Assembly: GCA_023334545.1 (NCBI GenBank)
Contig: JAADVB010000111.1
Coordinates: forward strand, 1 to 56,634
From: Salisapilia sapeloensis
Taxonomy: Eukaryota > Oomycota > Peronosporomycetes > Peronosporales > Salisapiliaceae
DNA length: 56,634 nt
Direction: 5' to 3'
Positions 11,821 to 22,363 of this stretch are shown one piece after another. The notes under the pieces are model-generated. The model saw nothing but the letters and a program-made list of their open reading frames with translations, was not told where the DNA came from and searched no databases. Position 1 is the stretch's first letter, and each line of letters begins with the position of its first letter. Position numbers and translations under genes: made by a program.

Positions 11821-13141
11821 TTAAGATCCTAGACCTTCCTTCAGACTAACGCACATCGGGACATTGCACGCCACTTCCTGACAGTGCATGACGTGATATG
11901 CAAATAACTCGGCAGTGACCTGTGCGATGCGAAAGCCTCGCCACGTCTCGTTGTGAGACGCCCAGCAAGAGCTACGTAGAAAACGCTTCATGTGACCACA
12001 AAGCTCCCGAAATATCGGATCCTTGCATGCTACGTCATCGCATGAGCAAGCGTGGATCAGTAGTCGATTGCTCTTATCTGCTTCGTTCTGGAACGAGTCA
12101 GCAATCTAGTCAGACGCATTAGAAGACGACAGAAACAGTAGCTTCGTATGTCCAGTACGTTTGCTGTAGGTGAGATGCCGAGAGGTACACCAGCCTCTTG
12201 CTTAATCGGCACGTCATCCGCAGCAGGCTGAGGTGTCTGTGTGGCAACTCCACTGCTTTGACATGTAGAACAGAACCAATCCCCTTGTGGAATAGAAGCC
12301 AATGGTGGGCTTAAGCAATATCGATGGTACGCTACGTAGATGTTACTATAAAAGTAATTGGAGATATATGTATACAAGTGATACCGTCATTGCATCCGTC
12401 GCATAACATGGTGTTCCCACTGTCATCTGTCTTATTGCACACACGGCATGGAGCATCGTCCTCTTCTTCACCAGCTTCCCCTTCATCGCTATAATCGCTA
12501 TTATCGCTCTTGTCTCCCATATTCTACACATCGTTCTTAATATACGTTCTGACTTGGTCAATAGCATAAAATACTTCATCTCCCATATCCATGACCACAT
12601 CTTCATTAGCTAGAGTACTAGTCGTATTAGTATCAGCTCCGGTCGACGCAGGGCTTGGCTCGGAGACAGGAGGAGCAGGTGTTGTTGGTCTACTAGTTTT
12701 ATTGCCATAGCGCTCCATCTCCTTTAGTTCTTCCATCGGATCAACTTCCGTCTGTTCTGCTTCACTCGATTGGCTCTGATAGTCGTGTAAATCGATTTCT
12801 GATGCGTCATTCGAGTTTAATGGACGACCTGGAGAGCCTTCGGCAGTAGCAAAGTGAGCTCCAGATCGACGCATATGACTGTCGCCTGGGTGTGGTGTTG
12901 GTTGCATTGCTGATTTATTTCTAGACGTGTTCGAAGGATTTTGAGGAGCTCCTGGAGCTGATCGTCGAGCTGTTTGGGCAGGAGGCTGAGCAGGAGGCTG
13001 AGATACAAACGTCCTGACTGGTGCCGAGTACGCACTGGAGGCTGGAAAGTTCTTGGCCATTATAGAGTCGACCGCTTTGCCCATGAGCGAGATATTGGGG
13101 TCATTCTCGATCTCCTTTCGCCAATCAAAGCGCTTCTCCAT
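11821..13141 (-). CDS. PHD finger plus TAZ-type zinc finger protein (four exons)
   Basis: Exons on the minus strand are 13141-12575, 12523-12385, 12331-12159 and 12105-11821, with introns of 51, 53 and 53 bases, giving 387 residues. The first exon encodes a low-complexity, Pro/Ser/Gln-rich region starting MEKRFDWRKEIE. An acidic patch leads into a PHD finger: CRVCNK..CDGCND, then YHRYCLSPPL and WFCSTC, about residues 208-257. A PHD finger usually reads histone H3 tails. The last exon encodes a Cys/His-rich domain with HACSC, CGHMKRFLRSSC, HVMHC and VACNVPMC, the pattern of a TAZ finger as in p300/CBP. A nuclear chromatin or transcription adaptor role is inferred. An in-frame TAG at 12524-12526 is the end of intron 1, not a real stop. 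No acetyltransferase or bromodomain was seen. It converges on the ferlin gene with a 73-base gap. Confidence 0.8.
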
Positions 13142-13430
13142 GACAATCGTGTCCTTATGCGATAGAATAGCACTTCTGTGTCTGTCGCTGTTTATGTGAA
13201 CAGTATTGTATAAATAAGTGCTATCTGAATAGATTATAAAAGCTGAAAATAGCCAAAATATGCCTTTTATCGTAAAATTGTATACTAATAGGTGTCTTCA
13301 GCGACTGTTATCAAAAGAAGGGAAGCTTTCAATAGTATATATTGGCGCAAGCGTAGATCAAAGCCAAATGCTGCTAGCGAAAGCTTGTACGCGAGTGTAG
13401 GAACGATGTAGAAAATAAAATAAAAGAGAA
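13142..13430. other. Upstream region of the PHD-TAZ gene
   Basis: AT-rich DNA with no recognisable gene. A short open frame crossing into 13431-13506 is only the tRNA-Leu read as protein. Confidence 0.5.
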
Positions 13431-13512
13431 TGTCAGCTGTGGGATTTGAACCCACGCGTACGAATACATTACGACCTGAACGTAACCCCTTAGACCACTC
13501 GGGCAAACTGAC
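13431..13512 (-). tRNA. tRNA-Leu (anticodon CAG), copy 1
   Basis: An 82-base type II tRNA with a long variable arm. The acceptor GTCAGTT pairs with AGCTGAC and the discriminator is A. The anticodon stem TTACG/CGTAA encloses loop TTCAGGT. The B box is GGGTTCAAATCCC. AAAA runs at 13412-13424 supply TTTT terminators downstream. The sequence is identical to the copy at 14614-14695. Confidence 0.95.
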
Positions 13513-14613
13513 GCTGTTTCATTTAAACCAGTAAAAATATATATAACTTTTCATAGATGTTGTGATGTAGGCTTGATAGATTAGCAAAGGTGCTTCCGCT
13601 GACTGTGGACATTTACCCCCGTAAAGATGCTCAAACCCATTTATGATCCGCGCTTGACGCATTATTTGGTACAAGAAGTATAGTTGAGTCAATCTATCAA
13701 TACAATGTGCAATGTCCCTAGACTCCGCTTTCCAAGTTGCTACAATTATGGTCCGAGATAGTTTCTCACTGCTCATCCAGTCGATCTATTTCTGTGCACA
13801 ATTACATAGTGTAAGTCTTCCCATGTTCTGTAAAAAGAAGTTGTGGCGCATGCTACGATAGCTACTTGTTCTGGAGACACCCCTTGGAGCATTGCTAATC
13901 TTCCGAACTACCTATCCATGCAGACTACATGCCCGCTTATACTGCGTACATAGCCAGATAAGTAGGCGAATTTACCCTTATCTTTGCTTTGGTCATTGCA
14001 TGTTTAGCAACAGGATAAACGTCAGCCCTTCATGCATTCGAAAGGATACTGCTCTAAGTGGAGGGAACCGGTATTACTTTTTACTGTAAATAAATTCTTA
14101 GGCAGACACGAAACATTTTCAACTGCACATGGGCTAATATACTTGACCGCTATTAATGCTTCTGGAACATGTACATAATAGCATGACCTCGTGCAGCAAA
14201 AGGTTTGTACCCAAAGTTGCGCAAATTGCCTACTCCAGTACGCATAACGCAGGCTCAGCTGCATACACTTTAATGTATAAATCGACCGATTATAGACAAA
14301 GTATTTGATTTACATAGTTTTCGCTACAGCTATTACTTTACGGCATAAAGCATGCAATGGAAACACTAGCCCGACTGCTTGGTCAGTGACTGCTGCCCGT
14401 ATTCAAAAGTCCATGAATCAACATATTAAATGCGTTTTTTGTCGAAACCAAAGAATACAATCTTATGCGTTCAAGGGTATGCCCACCCTGTGTCTACTAA
14501 GTTTAAACTATACCTACTCCTATCCGTTTCCATCTTTGCACAGGAAGCAAATGCAGATTGCATCAATTTTAAAAACATACCTTATATACTTATGCTCTAG
14601 CGAAATTCATTAA
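13513..14613. other. Spacer between two divergent tRNA-Leu genes
   Basis: AT-rich DNA without a recognisable protein gene. The flanks of the two tRNA genes are not similar to each other, so the duplication unit seems to be no larger than the tRNA itself. Confidence 0.5.
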
Positions 14614-14695
14614 GTCAGTTTGCCCGAGTGGTCTAAGGGGTTACGTTCAGGTCGTAATGTATTCGTACGCGTGGGTTCAAATCCCACAGCTGACA
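14614..14695 (+). tRNA. tRNA-Leu (anticodon CAG), copy 2
   Basis: An 82-base type II tRNA identical base for base to the one at 13431-13512 but on the other strand. The A box region (TGCCCGAGTGG) and B box (GGGTTCAAATCCC) are intact. TTTTT at 14701-14705 is the Pol III terminator. Confidence 0.95.
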
Positions 14696-16328
14696 TTTCC
14701 TTTTTGCCTTGTTGAGACCATGAGTGTATAAGACTGGCTTCACTCGTAGCATTTAAAAACCACTTATGCTTCATTTATCACAGATCTTTGTGAAAGCTGT
14801 TTGTGTGCCTGAAAGTAAATCACGTAGCAGGCGCAATCTTCCCTGAATCCAAATTGCTACACACGCCTACTTCTCTATGCTCACCGACATACGCATTCGC
14901 AGCACTGCTTATAATTCTGCAAGGCACTGTAATCATGCATACCGTGTACTTGCTAGCTTCCCTTTCAGCATTCTGCCTTCATGCAGAAATGGCGTTACGA
15001 TGTAGGTGAACATTCAATCGACACTCTCACATATCAGCGGCCAATGAACCACCTCTATGCTTTGGCCTGCACACGCTTTTTAAACGTTTGCTTCATAAGT
15101 ATGGAAATTAAAGAAGTCACTGAAGGCAAGTAGTCGGTTCTTGTGCTGTTTTAAATAGGAACCCTAAGAAAAGGAAACCGGGAAATAGACAAGATCGCCA
15201 GAGAGATGATGAGAATTATGGTCGAAGGTTCATACTCTATATCGGGCTCCCTGATCGGATAATCCCAGGTGAATGCATAAAGTTTTTCGATTATTTTCAA
15301 ATAGATTTTAACAACGAAGAGCTGCATGTTGATTCTTATTGAAAGTTTGTTTACCGAATGTGCACCCTTGACCAAGCGGCTCCGTCACACCGCTTGCATA
15401 TATCCCAATACATATACTTTGAGTCTCTGGCCGCGTTTTACGTAAGCTTTATCTACCACAGAAAATTTTAAAGAATACAGGCATGTTGTAATACGCCTTA
15501 CAATTTCCCAGGACTTTATTTTGAATACAAGATTCTAATTCTTTTCTCTGCTCTCTTTCTTTTTCGAATGGTAACCTAGGAACAAACTTCAACTATGACA
15601 CCGACTTGACATAAAATTTGTACGTAATGTCGGTACCTGATATCGGCGAGCTCCTGGAAATCGCCGAGACTACAGATTGTGCGCAAGATCGAGTCCACTA
15701 CGTAGTTCAAAGAAGGTACTTCAGGTCGTGGATCTATTCTATCTTTCTAAATTTAGCTACGGAGCTGAACCCACTACCACGTTCCCCTACGTAAACAATT
15801 ATCGACAGAGCTGCTCATCCTGATGTCATGTAATAGTTATGTGTCATCTTGTTGCATGGTGAAGTGGCACAAAGCGTCACTCGGTCCCTCTCGACACGAA
15901 GTTTCTGAGCAAAATTCTTGGTCAACGTGGCGGTGTTGTAAATGTTTCTCTTTGTCGTCTTCACGCTTATGGACACTATGGCATCCGGGTGATCCTGATT
16001 CCTACATAAGTTCGGAGGATACGATTGCTCCCGTCAAGGAAATGGGCATCTAGCCAGGTATTAGGATGCCCAGTGCGAGAAGAAATATTGCTTTATTGGG
16101 GCATTGTATGGCACTGTTACTTCAACAAGCCAAGGAAACTTGGGTAATGGAGTACATCTTGTGAAGTTCGACGTTACGAAGTATCTATCGCGCATCCCGG
16201 CTACCCGAACTATAACAGCAGAACCGTCTCGCAACTAGGAAGCGTGATATTGTTATCATAGTCTATTCATACGGTTGTCCACCCTAGCTTTCTCGTACTG
16301 TTGAGCCGCTAGATGATCACTCGTAACG
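14696..16328. other. Gene-poor stretch with possible coding remnants at 15620-16240
   Basis: No intact gene is visible. The part from about 15620 to 16240 is richer in GC and has several short open segments on the plus strand in changing frames, for example one with RGGVVNVSLCRLHAYG near 15920-15970. This looks like a decayed gene, but no family could be assigned with confidence. Confidence 0.3.
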
Positions 16329-16342
16329 TCACTTTTCAATTT
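16329..16342 (+). promoter_or_regulatory. Oomycete initiator plus flanking element of the lipase gene
   Basis: TCACTTTTCAATTT matches the oomycete core promoter TCATTYYNCAWTTT at 13 of 14 positions and lies 38 bases before the lipase ATG. The following CAATTTGCTTTCCAAG is shared with the elicitin-like gene. Confidence 0.55.
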
Positions 16343-16380
16343 GCTTTCCAAGCAGCAACAAGACTTCAACTCGGGTAACA

Positions 16381-17885
16381 ATGGCGCTACTCCGCTCTCT
16401 CATTCTACTCGCAGCTACCTTCACCTCCGTGGCCGTGGCCGAGAACAACTATCCCATCATTCTGGTGCATGGCTTTTCAGGATGGGGACGCAATGAACTC
16501 TCCATGGTACAATATTGGGGAGCTATGCAAGGCGACCTTCAGGAGGAGCTTAATTCTCAAGGTTATACGGTGTATACTGCATCCGTTGGCCCATTCTCTT
16601 CCAACTGGGATCGTGCATGTGAGTTATACGCTCAGATCAAGGGTGGTGCTGTACATTACGGAGACAGCCACTCTTCTCAGTTTGTCCATAAGCCTACAAT
16701 CGGAGAATCTGAAGGACTGTACCCTGAATGGGGCGAGGAAGACGAGAATGGAAACATCAAAAAAGTGCATCTTGTTGGCCACTCCATGGGTAAGCGCTTA
16801 CAACTGTCAAATATATACATGTTCAGCATGATGATTGATGTCTGCATATGATAGGTGGACAAACGGTGAGAATGCTTGCACAACTACTTGCCCATGGCAC
16901 AGAAGGCGCTCCAGTGGACGAGGATCCGTCTTCGCACGAGCTGTTTGCTGGTGGACACGACTGGGTGGCATCCGTCACCACCATCGCCACACCCAATCAA
17001 GGCACCTTGCTTGCTGGAGGCCTGCCCTCTTCGTCAGAATTTGTAAAGAACTTCCTTGGGTCGACACTCTCTTTGGCCGATGACGAAGATGACACTACCA
17101 ATGCCAACTATGATGCGGAATTAGAACAATATGGAATCGAAGGCAAGGGCTCGGATGAAGGCATCTCGGATTACATCGATCGTATATTCTCCTCGAAGAT
17201 GTTTGAACCTGGTTTCAAAGACAACGCCCTCTGGAGTTTATCGACGACTGGAGCTGCTGAAGAAAATGATTGGGTGACAACGCTGCCAAACGTATACTAC
17301 TTCAGCTTCTCGACGGCGGACACTCATGCATCCTACAACGCGGTCGGACAAAATGTCCAAAGACCGAACACATTGACTATGATGCCCACGATCCAAGCCT
17401 CCGCTACCATCCTCGGAGGTCGCTACGGCCCAAGTCTTGGTTTTTCGGAAGATTGGCAGCAGAATGACGGTGTTGTGAATACAATTTCGATGCGCAATGT
17501 CGGCGACGGAAACAGTCAGTCGTTCGATGGAACTGCTGTCGCGGGTACTTGGAACGAGATGGAGTTATTGGATAAAATGGACCATCTCGCAATCGTCGGA
17601 ATGACCCTTCATACTCAGGTCTTGGACATCTATACTGCGCATGCAGAGCTGCTTTACAGTCTAAATGACCCAGATACCGCTTCGAACACAACTGCCCAGA
17701 CCAAGGCAAGCAACGTTCACAACACCATCGCTTCGGCAAAGAATTCCGCTCAAAATACCGATACAAAGGAAGACCTGGAGACATTGTGCGCCTCCAACGC
17801 GTACAGTAAGATGGCGCAGAAGTACTGCAAGCAACTTCTCGACAACTACGAAAAGGAGCAACCCCGTTTGAGATTTGGAGCGTAA
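16381..17885 (+). CDS. Secreted triacylglycerol lipase, bacterial family I.5-like
   Basis: Exons are 16381-16789 and 16855-17885 (65-base intron), giving 479 residues. The N-terminus is a clear signal peptide (MALLRSLILLAATFTSVAVA), so the enzyme is secreted. NYPIILVHGFSGWGRNE forms the oxyanion-side strand. GHSMGG at about 133-138 is the nucleophile elbow with Ser135; the intron splits the codon for the first glycine after the methionine. Asp in NDGVVNTISM and His in MDHLAIVG are likely the rest of the triad. The YTVYTASVGPFSSNWDRACE segment is typical of Staphylococcus/Geobacillus lipases (family I.5), which bind zinc and calcium. It would hydrolyse long-chain triacylglycerols outside the cell. 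Bacterial origin is an inference. Confidence 0.87.
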
Positions 17886-18911
17886 TGCAATGGCAAGCGT
17901 GGCGAGGCAACCATGGCTTGAATACTTCATCATTTCCTTGCGTTTAAATTTCACCATCAGCTTCTGAGATGGCCTATTTGCCCAGGTTCTGGTCAAAGTA
18001 GACCTAGGGTTTAGAAGTAGATAAGCAAATCTCATTTTGACTTTTACTGGAAACGATTTAAAGTCTTTACAGCTTCAATTTACATGACGAATACTTAACG
18101 CTAAAGCGACTGCATGAGACACAGTAGATGCTACTTTTCCGAATATCATGGCTACATTAATGCACTACTTTGTAATGACGATTTGACTAGAAGCACCGCC
18201 AAATCCTTTACATAGCTACCGCGAGCTCCCTCAAGTACAGACTATCTGTGGTAACCAACGACCTTACAACATTTGTGAATATCTGTGTGGATACCATGAG
18301 ATCGACTCATATTTTTTACGTCGGACATCGTGAAAACGATGAGGCAAATACGAGAGGTTGCATGCTCACGTCAGGATAGACTTGTGCGCCGGGCTATCCA
18401 AAGTAGCAACAAATCACTGTCGCCTCCAATTATACCAATTTTAAACGTTTTACGTTGTTCGTAGTCTGGCGTGTACGCTTCACCACGGATCAACTTAAAT
18501 AACGCCTTACAGCTTTCCTTAATCAGGCCATTCATGATCTATAAATATACCCATTCATCTGGATTTCTCTTTATGATTTAGCGAGCCGGTTTTGATACAT
18601 GCACAAAATTTTATTAATGGCCGCGAAAATGGCGACACAGCTACGTACTTCTGACTTAGGTGTTTTCACATGGATACCCTGCAAAAGCCACTATCTGTCC
18701 TATTCCATGAACTATAGGGCGATATAATGGAGACAAAGCCATGGCTAAGACGGCTGACGAATTGTAGGATATAAACCTACCTATCTACTTTTTCAAGTGC
18801 ATCATGTAAAATATAGTATCAAAGAAACTCTGAATCGATGTAAAGGTGGCTTACTTCGTAGCAGTTGCCATCCAGTACCGTGCGGCAGGTACCTGCTCAC
18901 AGCCCACTGTA
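17886..18911. other. Intergenic stretch between lipase and GH16 gene
   Basis: About 1 kb of AT-rich DNA. No gene, tRNA or repeat was recognised. Confidence 0.5.
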
Positions 18912-18925
18912 TCATTCCAACTTTC
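18912..18925 (+). promoter_or_regulatory. Oomycete initiator-like element of the GH16 gene
   Basis: TCATTCCAACTTTC begins with a perfect TCATTYY initiator followed by a flanking-element-like AACTTT. It lies about 45 bases before the ATG at 18970. Confidence 0.45.
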
Positions 18926-18969
18926 GCACTGCCCGACCAACGTACCCGTTGTAGAAGTCATTTGATAAG

Positions 18970-21213
18970 ATGCGATTCCTACTGGCACTTGTAGCAGCGC
19001 TTGTTACGAGTACGTCAACGACTTGTGCGAAAGAGGCAAAGGAATATCCGACCAAGTCCGGGATCAAGCCATGGGTGGACCCAGACACACCGAGCAGCCA
19101 TTATAACCACACAACATCTCGCGGTGAGACGTGGGAGCTTGTCATGTCGGACGAGTTTAATGTACCCGACCGGAGCTTTAAGCCTGGAAAAGATCATCTC
19201 TGGACATCACTTGAGAAACCGGATGGCGTCAACGGAGCTCTTGAGCTTTATTCTCACAACATGACTTCAACGGCTTGTGACAAGGATAAGGATGGAGAAG
19301 AAACGTGCTACTTTTACATTAAAGTCATGGACGAAGTGAACACAATTCATATTTACAATGCGTACCTGAGCCCTCCGGACTACGAAGACGTCGATTTCTA
19401 TTACCGGGCAGGGATGGTGCAAGGTTGGAACAAGTTCTGCTTCCAAGGCGGAATGATCGAAGTGCGTGCGCAGCTACCAGGAGCTGTTAGTTCCAAGTCT
19501 GGAAACCCTGATCTATCCAAAGGACCGTCGGGTGTGGTCGAAGCTGAAGATTATTATCCGACATGGCCTGGCATTTGGATGTTGGGAAATTTGGGTCGAG
19601 CTATCTTTACTGGATCCACGAGTCGGATGTGGCCATTCTCATACGACGACTGTAATGAAGATGTCTTCCCTTCTTCCAATCAACGCATCAGTGCCTGCGA
19701 TGATGATCCGGGATACGGATTAAATCCGAATCAAGGCCGTGGGGCACCTGAAATTGATATCCTGGAAGGAGGTGGCACGCATATTTCTAGCTCCTTGCAA
19801 GTCGCACCAGGCATGCCGGAAGACTTCCGGCTATTTGAGGCGGATGCCGAGGGTGCCGACAGTGCCAATCCTTCCTGTGTTTATTCATATGACTGTAAAA
19901 CGCCCGGTGCTAATTACATTGACGTGCCGGCCGATTACTATATGAAAAAGCGAGGACACAAGAGTTGGTACCAAGGCCTTCGATATGCTGCGAATAATTT
20001 CTGTGATCCCATACCAGGCGAGAAACAAACATACGAAGCGGTGTCGAAGTCAGTCAAGAAAGGGGTGGAAAAGAATACTTGCAGTACTTCGACCTGCCCA
20101 GCATCGTATGATGTGAATTCAGATTTAGATTACATCGACGGTGTTGGCCCAGACCATTGGGGCATCAATTCGAACGGAACTTGTTACCCAGTCATGAACT
20201 CGTACATGGGAGCTTACTTATGTGACCCGGACAACACGAACGAACTGTGCTCGGAACCTCGCAACTCATCGACGAAGCCAACCGGCATTATGGAGCCTTT
20301 CAACTATCAAATGGACGCCGTTTCGTCCAATTGGCCAGTCCATGTCGGAGCGTATACCGACTACCTAAAATACCAAGTTGAGTGGGTGACTGGAACGAAA
20401 GGATACGTTCGATGGATGTTGGATGGCCATCCTCTCTTCGAGGTCACGTCTGACGCATTTTCAAACGTCCCACAGAACAAAAAGAAGAACAACCCGTCCA
20501 AGATGATGATTGAAGAGCCCATGTATCTCATTTTCAACGTTGCCTTGTCCAGTTCTTGGGGTGCTACGCCACCAAATGCTGGCGAGAAATGTCGTGGAGA
20601 TGGCTCGGATCCTACCGCAAATGCTATTTGCAACGACTTCCCTCTGTATATGAAGATTGACTACATTCGTCTTTATCAAGACACGAGTGGTGATTTAAAG
20701 GATGGGTCGATTATGAGCATCGGTTGCAATCCCGATACGCATCCGACGCAAAAGTGGATTGAAGAACATTTAAGTGAGTACGAAGACGAAGACAACAAGA
20801 TGAAGGAAGTGACAGGGAAAGCCTTTTGCAGAGATGATGACGATTGTACCATCGGAAACTCTGGTCCTCGTAGTCTCTTTTTCACTGGTAAATGCGAAAA
20901 AAATCGATGCAAATGCACTCACGCTGATTCGTGGGGCGGACCTCGGTGCACAACGACATTAGCCGAAACATCGAATGATTTATCCCATCGCGTCTATGGT
21001 CCTCCAATGGGGCTTTCGATCGGAGTCGGTGTGCTCTCACTTGCTCTCACCATAGCTTCCATGTGGTTTTCAGGACGACAAGCATCTAGAGCGAGAGACG
21101 CATTGGCGAGACGAATCGAAGAGAAGGAAGCGATGAAGGCATCTTCAAACGACCAACGATTAGATGAATCGCTTCGAGTGCCGAAGGATAACTACAAACA
21201 AAACTTTGTTTAA
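18970..21213 (+). CDS. GH16 beta-glucan synthesis-associated protein (KRE6/SKN1-like)
   Basis: A single exon of 747 residues. It begins with a signal peptide (MRFLLALVAALVTSTSTTCA). The catalytic GH16 core holds the acid pair motif EIDILE at about 261-266, preceded by WPGIWMLGNLGRAIF. This large, loop-rich form belongs to the KRE6/SKN1 family, needed in fungi for beta-1,6-glucan and found in oomycetes, whose walls contain both beta-1,3 and beta-1,6 glucan. Near 625-660 is an EGF-like cysteine cluster ending CKCTHADSWGGPRC. A membrane helix (GLSIGVGVLSLALTIASMWF, about 680-700) is followed by a basic cytosolic tail. Fungal KRE6 has the reverse, N-terminal anchor; here the catalytic part is outside and the C-terminus inside. 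Several NxS/T sites suit secretory passage. Confidence 0.88.
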   Translation: MRFLLALVAALVTSTSTTCAKEAKEYPTKSGIKPWVDPDTPSSHYNHTTSRGETWELVMSDEFNVPDRSFKPGKDHLWTSLEKPDGVNGALELYSHNMTSTACDKDKDGEETCYFYIKVMDEVNTIHIYNAYLSPPDYEDVDFYYRAGMVQGWNKFCFQGGMIEVRAQLPGAVSSKSGNPDLSKGPSGVVEAEDYYPTWPGIWMLGNLGRAIFTGSTSRMWPFSYDDCNEDVFPSSNQRISACDDDPGYGLNPNQGRGAPEIDILEGGGTHISSSLQVAPGMPEDFRLFEADAEGADSANPSCVYSYDCKTPGANYIDVPADYYMKKRGHKSWYQGLRYAANNFCDPIPGEKQTYEAVSKSVKKGVEKNTCSTSTCPASYDVNSDLDYIDGVGPDHWGINSNGTCYPVMNSYMGAYLCDPDNTNELCSEPRNSSTKPTGIMEPFNYQMDAVSSNWPVHVGAYTDYLKYQVEWVTGTKGYVRWMLDGHPLFEVTSDAFSNVPQNKKKNNPSKMMIEEPMYLIFNVALSSSWGATPPNAGEKCRGDGSDPTANAICNDFPLYMKIDYIRLYQDTSGDLKDGSIMSIGCNPDTHPTQKWIEEHLSEYEDEDNKMKEVTGKAFCRDDDDCTIGNSGPRSLFFTGKCEKNRCKCTHADSWGGPRCTTTLAETSNDLSHRVYGPPMGLSIGVGVLSLALTIASMWFSGRQASRARDALARRIEEKEAMKASSNDQRLDESLRVPKDNYKQNFV

Positions 21214-21400
21214 AGAAAGCATAATATTGTTAACTTTTTTAGTGACGATAAACGCCTTTGCTACAACTTGTATTTCTTGTATCCATCAGGTGAGCTACCT
21301 ACGACGAAGCTTTATGACGAATGCCGACAGGAAAGATTCACATTAAGTGGCACTGCATATTGATACGAATCACCATTTGTGTTGTTCATAAGAATTTTAT

Positions 21401-22363
21401 TTATAATACAGTCGTTGGAGTACTCTTCTTCCATTGAAGAGTAGATCGCATCGACTTCATACTGTACTTGCTACAATTTTCACTTGAACTTGATTCAAGT
21501 CGAGGAGAGCCAGGAAACTCTTCTTTTGGTGTACCCTCGTCTTGCATCTCCTCGTCTTCAATGGTGGTCATCGTCAGTTTCGTCTCGTGTTCGCTTTCCG
21601 GCGTTAAAAATAGCTTCTTCGAGTCTCTGCTCGAGAGGATAGAAGGTCCCCACTTTCTTGATGCTAAGACCTTTAGCCTGGCAGTTGGTAATCGCTGCAC
21701 TTGCCACATACTGAACACTTCTTCATCTGGACATTGCCATTGATGCAATGCACACATGGAACAACAGAAGCCATCAGACTCGACTTCATCGTCCAATCGT
21801 CTTGTCATTTGACCGACATTTCCTTTCACCGGTGTCTTGAGGTCGGCGTACGAGCCGAGTTGATGGGGAGCTTGCATGTCGTTTCGACAGAGGAAGTTGA
21901 CAAAGACGTCTGCAACTTTGTTTGATAGCACGGGGCACTTTTGATTCGTTGGACTCAAGATGACTCGCTGCAGTGTCTTGAGGATGTAATGGAGCTTGAT
22001 GGATTTACGCCTCGAGACCTTGGCATAGCCTGTGGTGGAGAAGGAACCTGGGAAGCCGAGACTGAGAAATGCATCGACCCAAGGGCATTCGGCGATGCAA
22101 TTGTGCGATCGAGATATGGCTTTCCGAAGGCTACCACGGAGCTTTTGAAAGTCACGTAGCGAGTGCGGCCGTGTCCACGAAGCAAAACTTTTCGAATGAT
22201 ATACGTTGAGCACAAACATGTTGGCAGAGACATCCGCCCGTACGTCAAAGGACAATTGACTGAGGAAATGGGCATTGAATGAACTTCGTTGGATGCTGTC
22301 GTCCTGCTCGTAGGGGTGGTATGCCGCAGCACATTTCGGATGGTGGTTATCCATGACACCCAT
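21401..22363 (-). CDS. PX-domain-like protein
   Basis: A single exon of 320 residues from ATG 22363; codons further upstream lack an ATG. Residues about 35-165 look like a phox (PX) domain, a phosphoinositide reader that docks proteins on endosomal membranes: beta strands SFDVRADV and FVLNVYHS, then SLRDFQKLRGSLRKAI, FPGSF, and RRKSIKLHYILKTLQRVI ahead of a helix LSNKVADVFVNFLC. The C-terminal half is polar and Ser/Glu-rich with no recognised domain and a CCSMCALHQWQCPDEE patch. The gene converges on the GH16 gene, with 187 bases between stops. PX is a moderate-confidence call based on pattern. Confidence 0.6.
   Translation of the reverse strand: MGVMDNHHPKCAAAYHPYEQDDSIQRSSFNAHFLSQLSFDVRADVSANMFVLNVYHSKSFASWTRPHSLRDFQKLRGSLRKAISRSHNCIAECPWVDAFLSLGFPGSFSTTGYAKVSRRKSIKLHYILKTLQRVILSPTNQKCPVLSNKVADVFVNFLCRNDMQAPHQLGSYADLKTPVKGNVGQMTRRLDDEVESDGFCCSMCALHQWQCPDEEVFSMWQVQRLPTARLKVLASRKWGPSILSSRDSKKLFLTPESEHETKLTMTTIEDEEMQDEGTPKEEFPGSPRLESSSSENCSKYSMKSMRSTLQWKKSTPTTVL

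Noticed and set aside
12524-12526. In-frame TAG that seems to end the PHD gene early
   Set aside because: It is the acceptor end of a 51-base intron (12524-12574). A 22-base intron using a nearer donor was also considered, but it is shorter than any other intron here.
13285-13506. Open frame starting MPEWSKGLRSGRN
   Set aside because: It is the tRNA-Leu gene read as protein.
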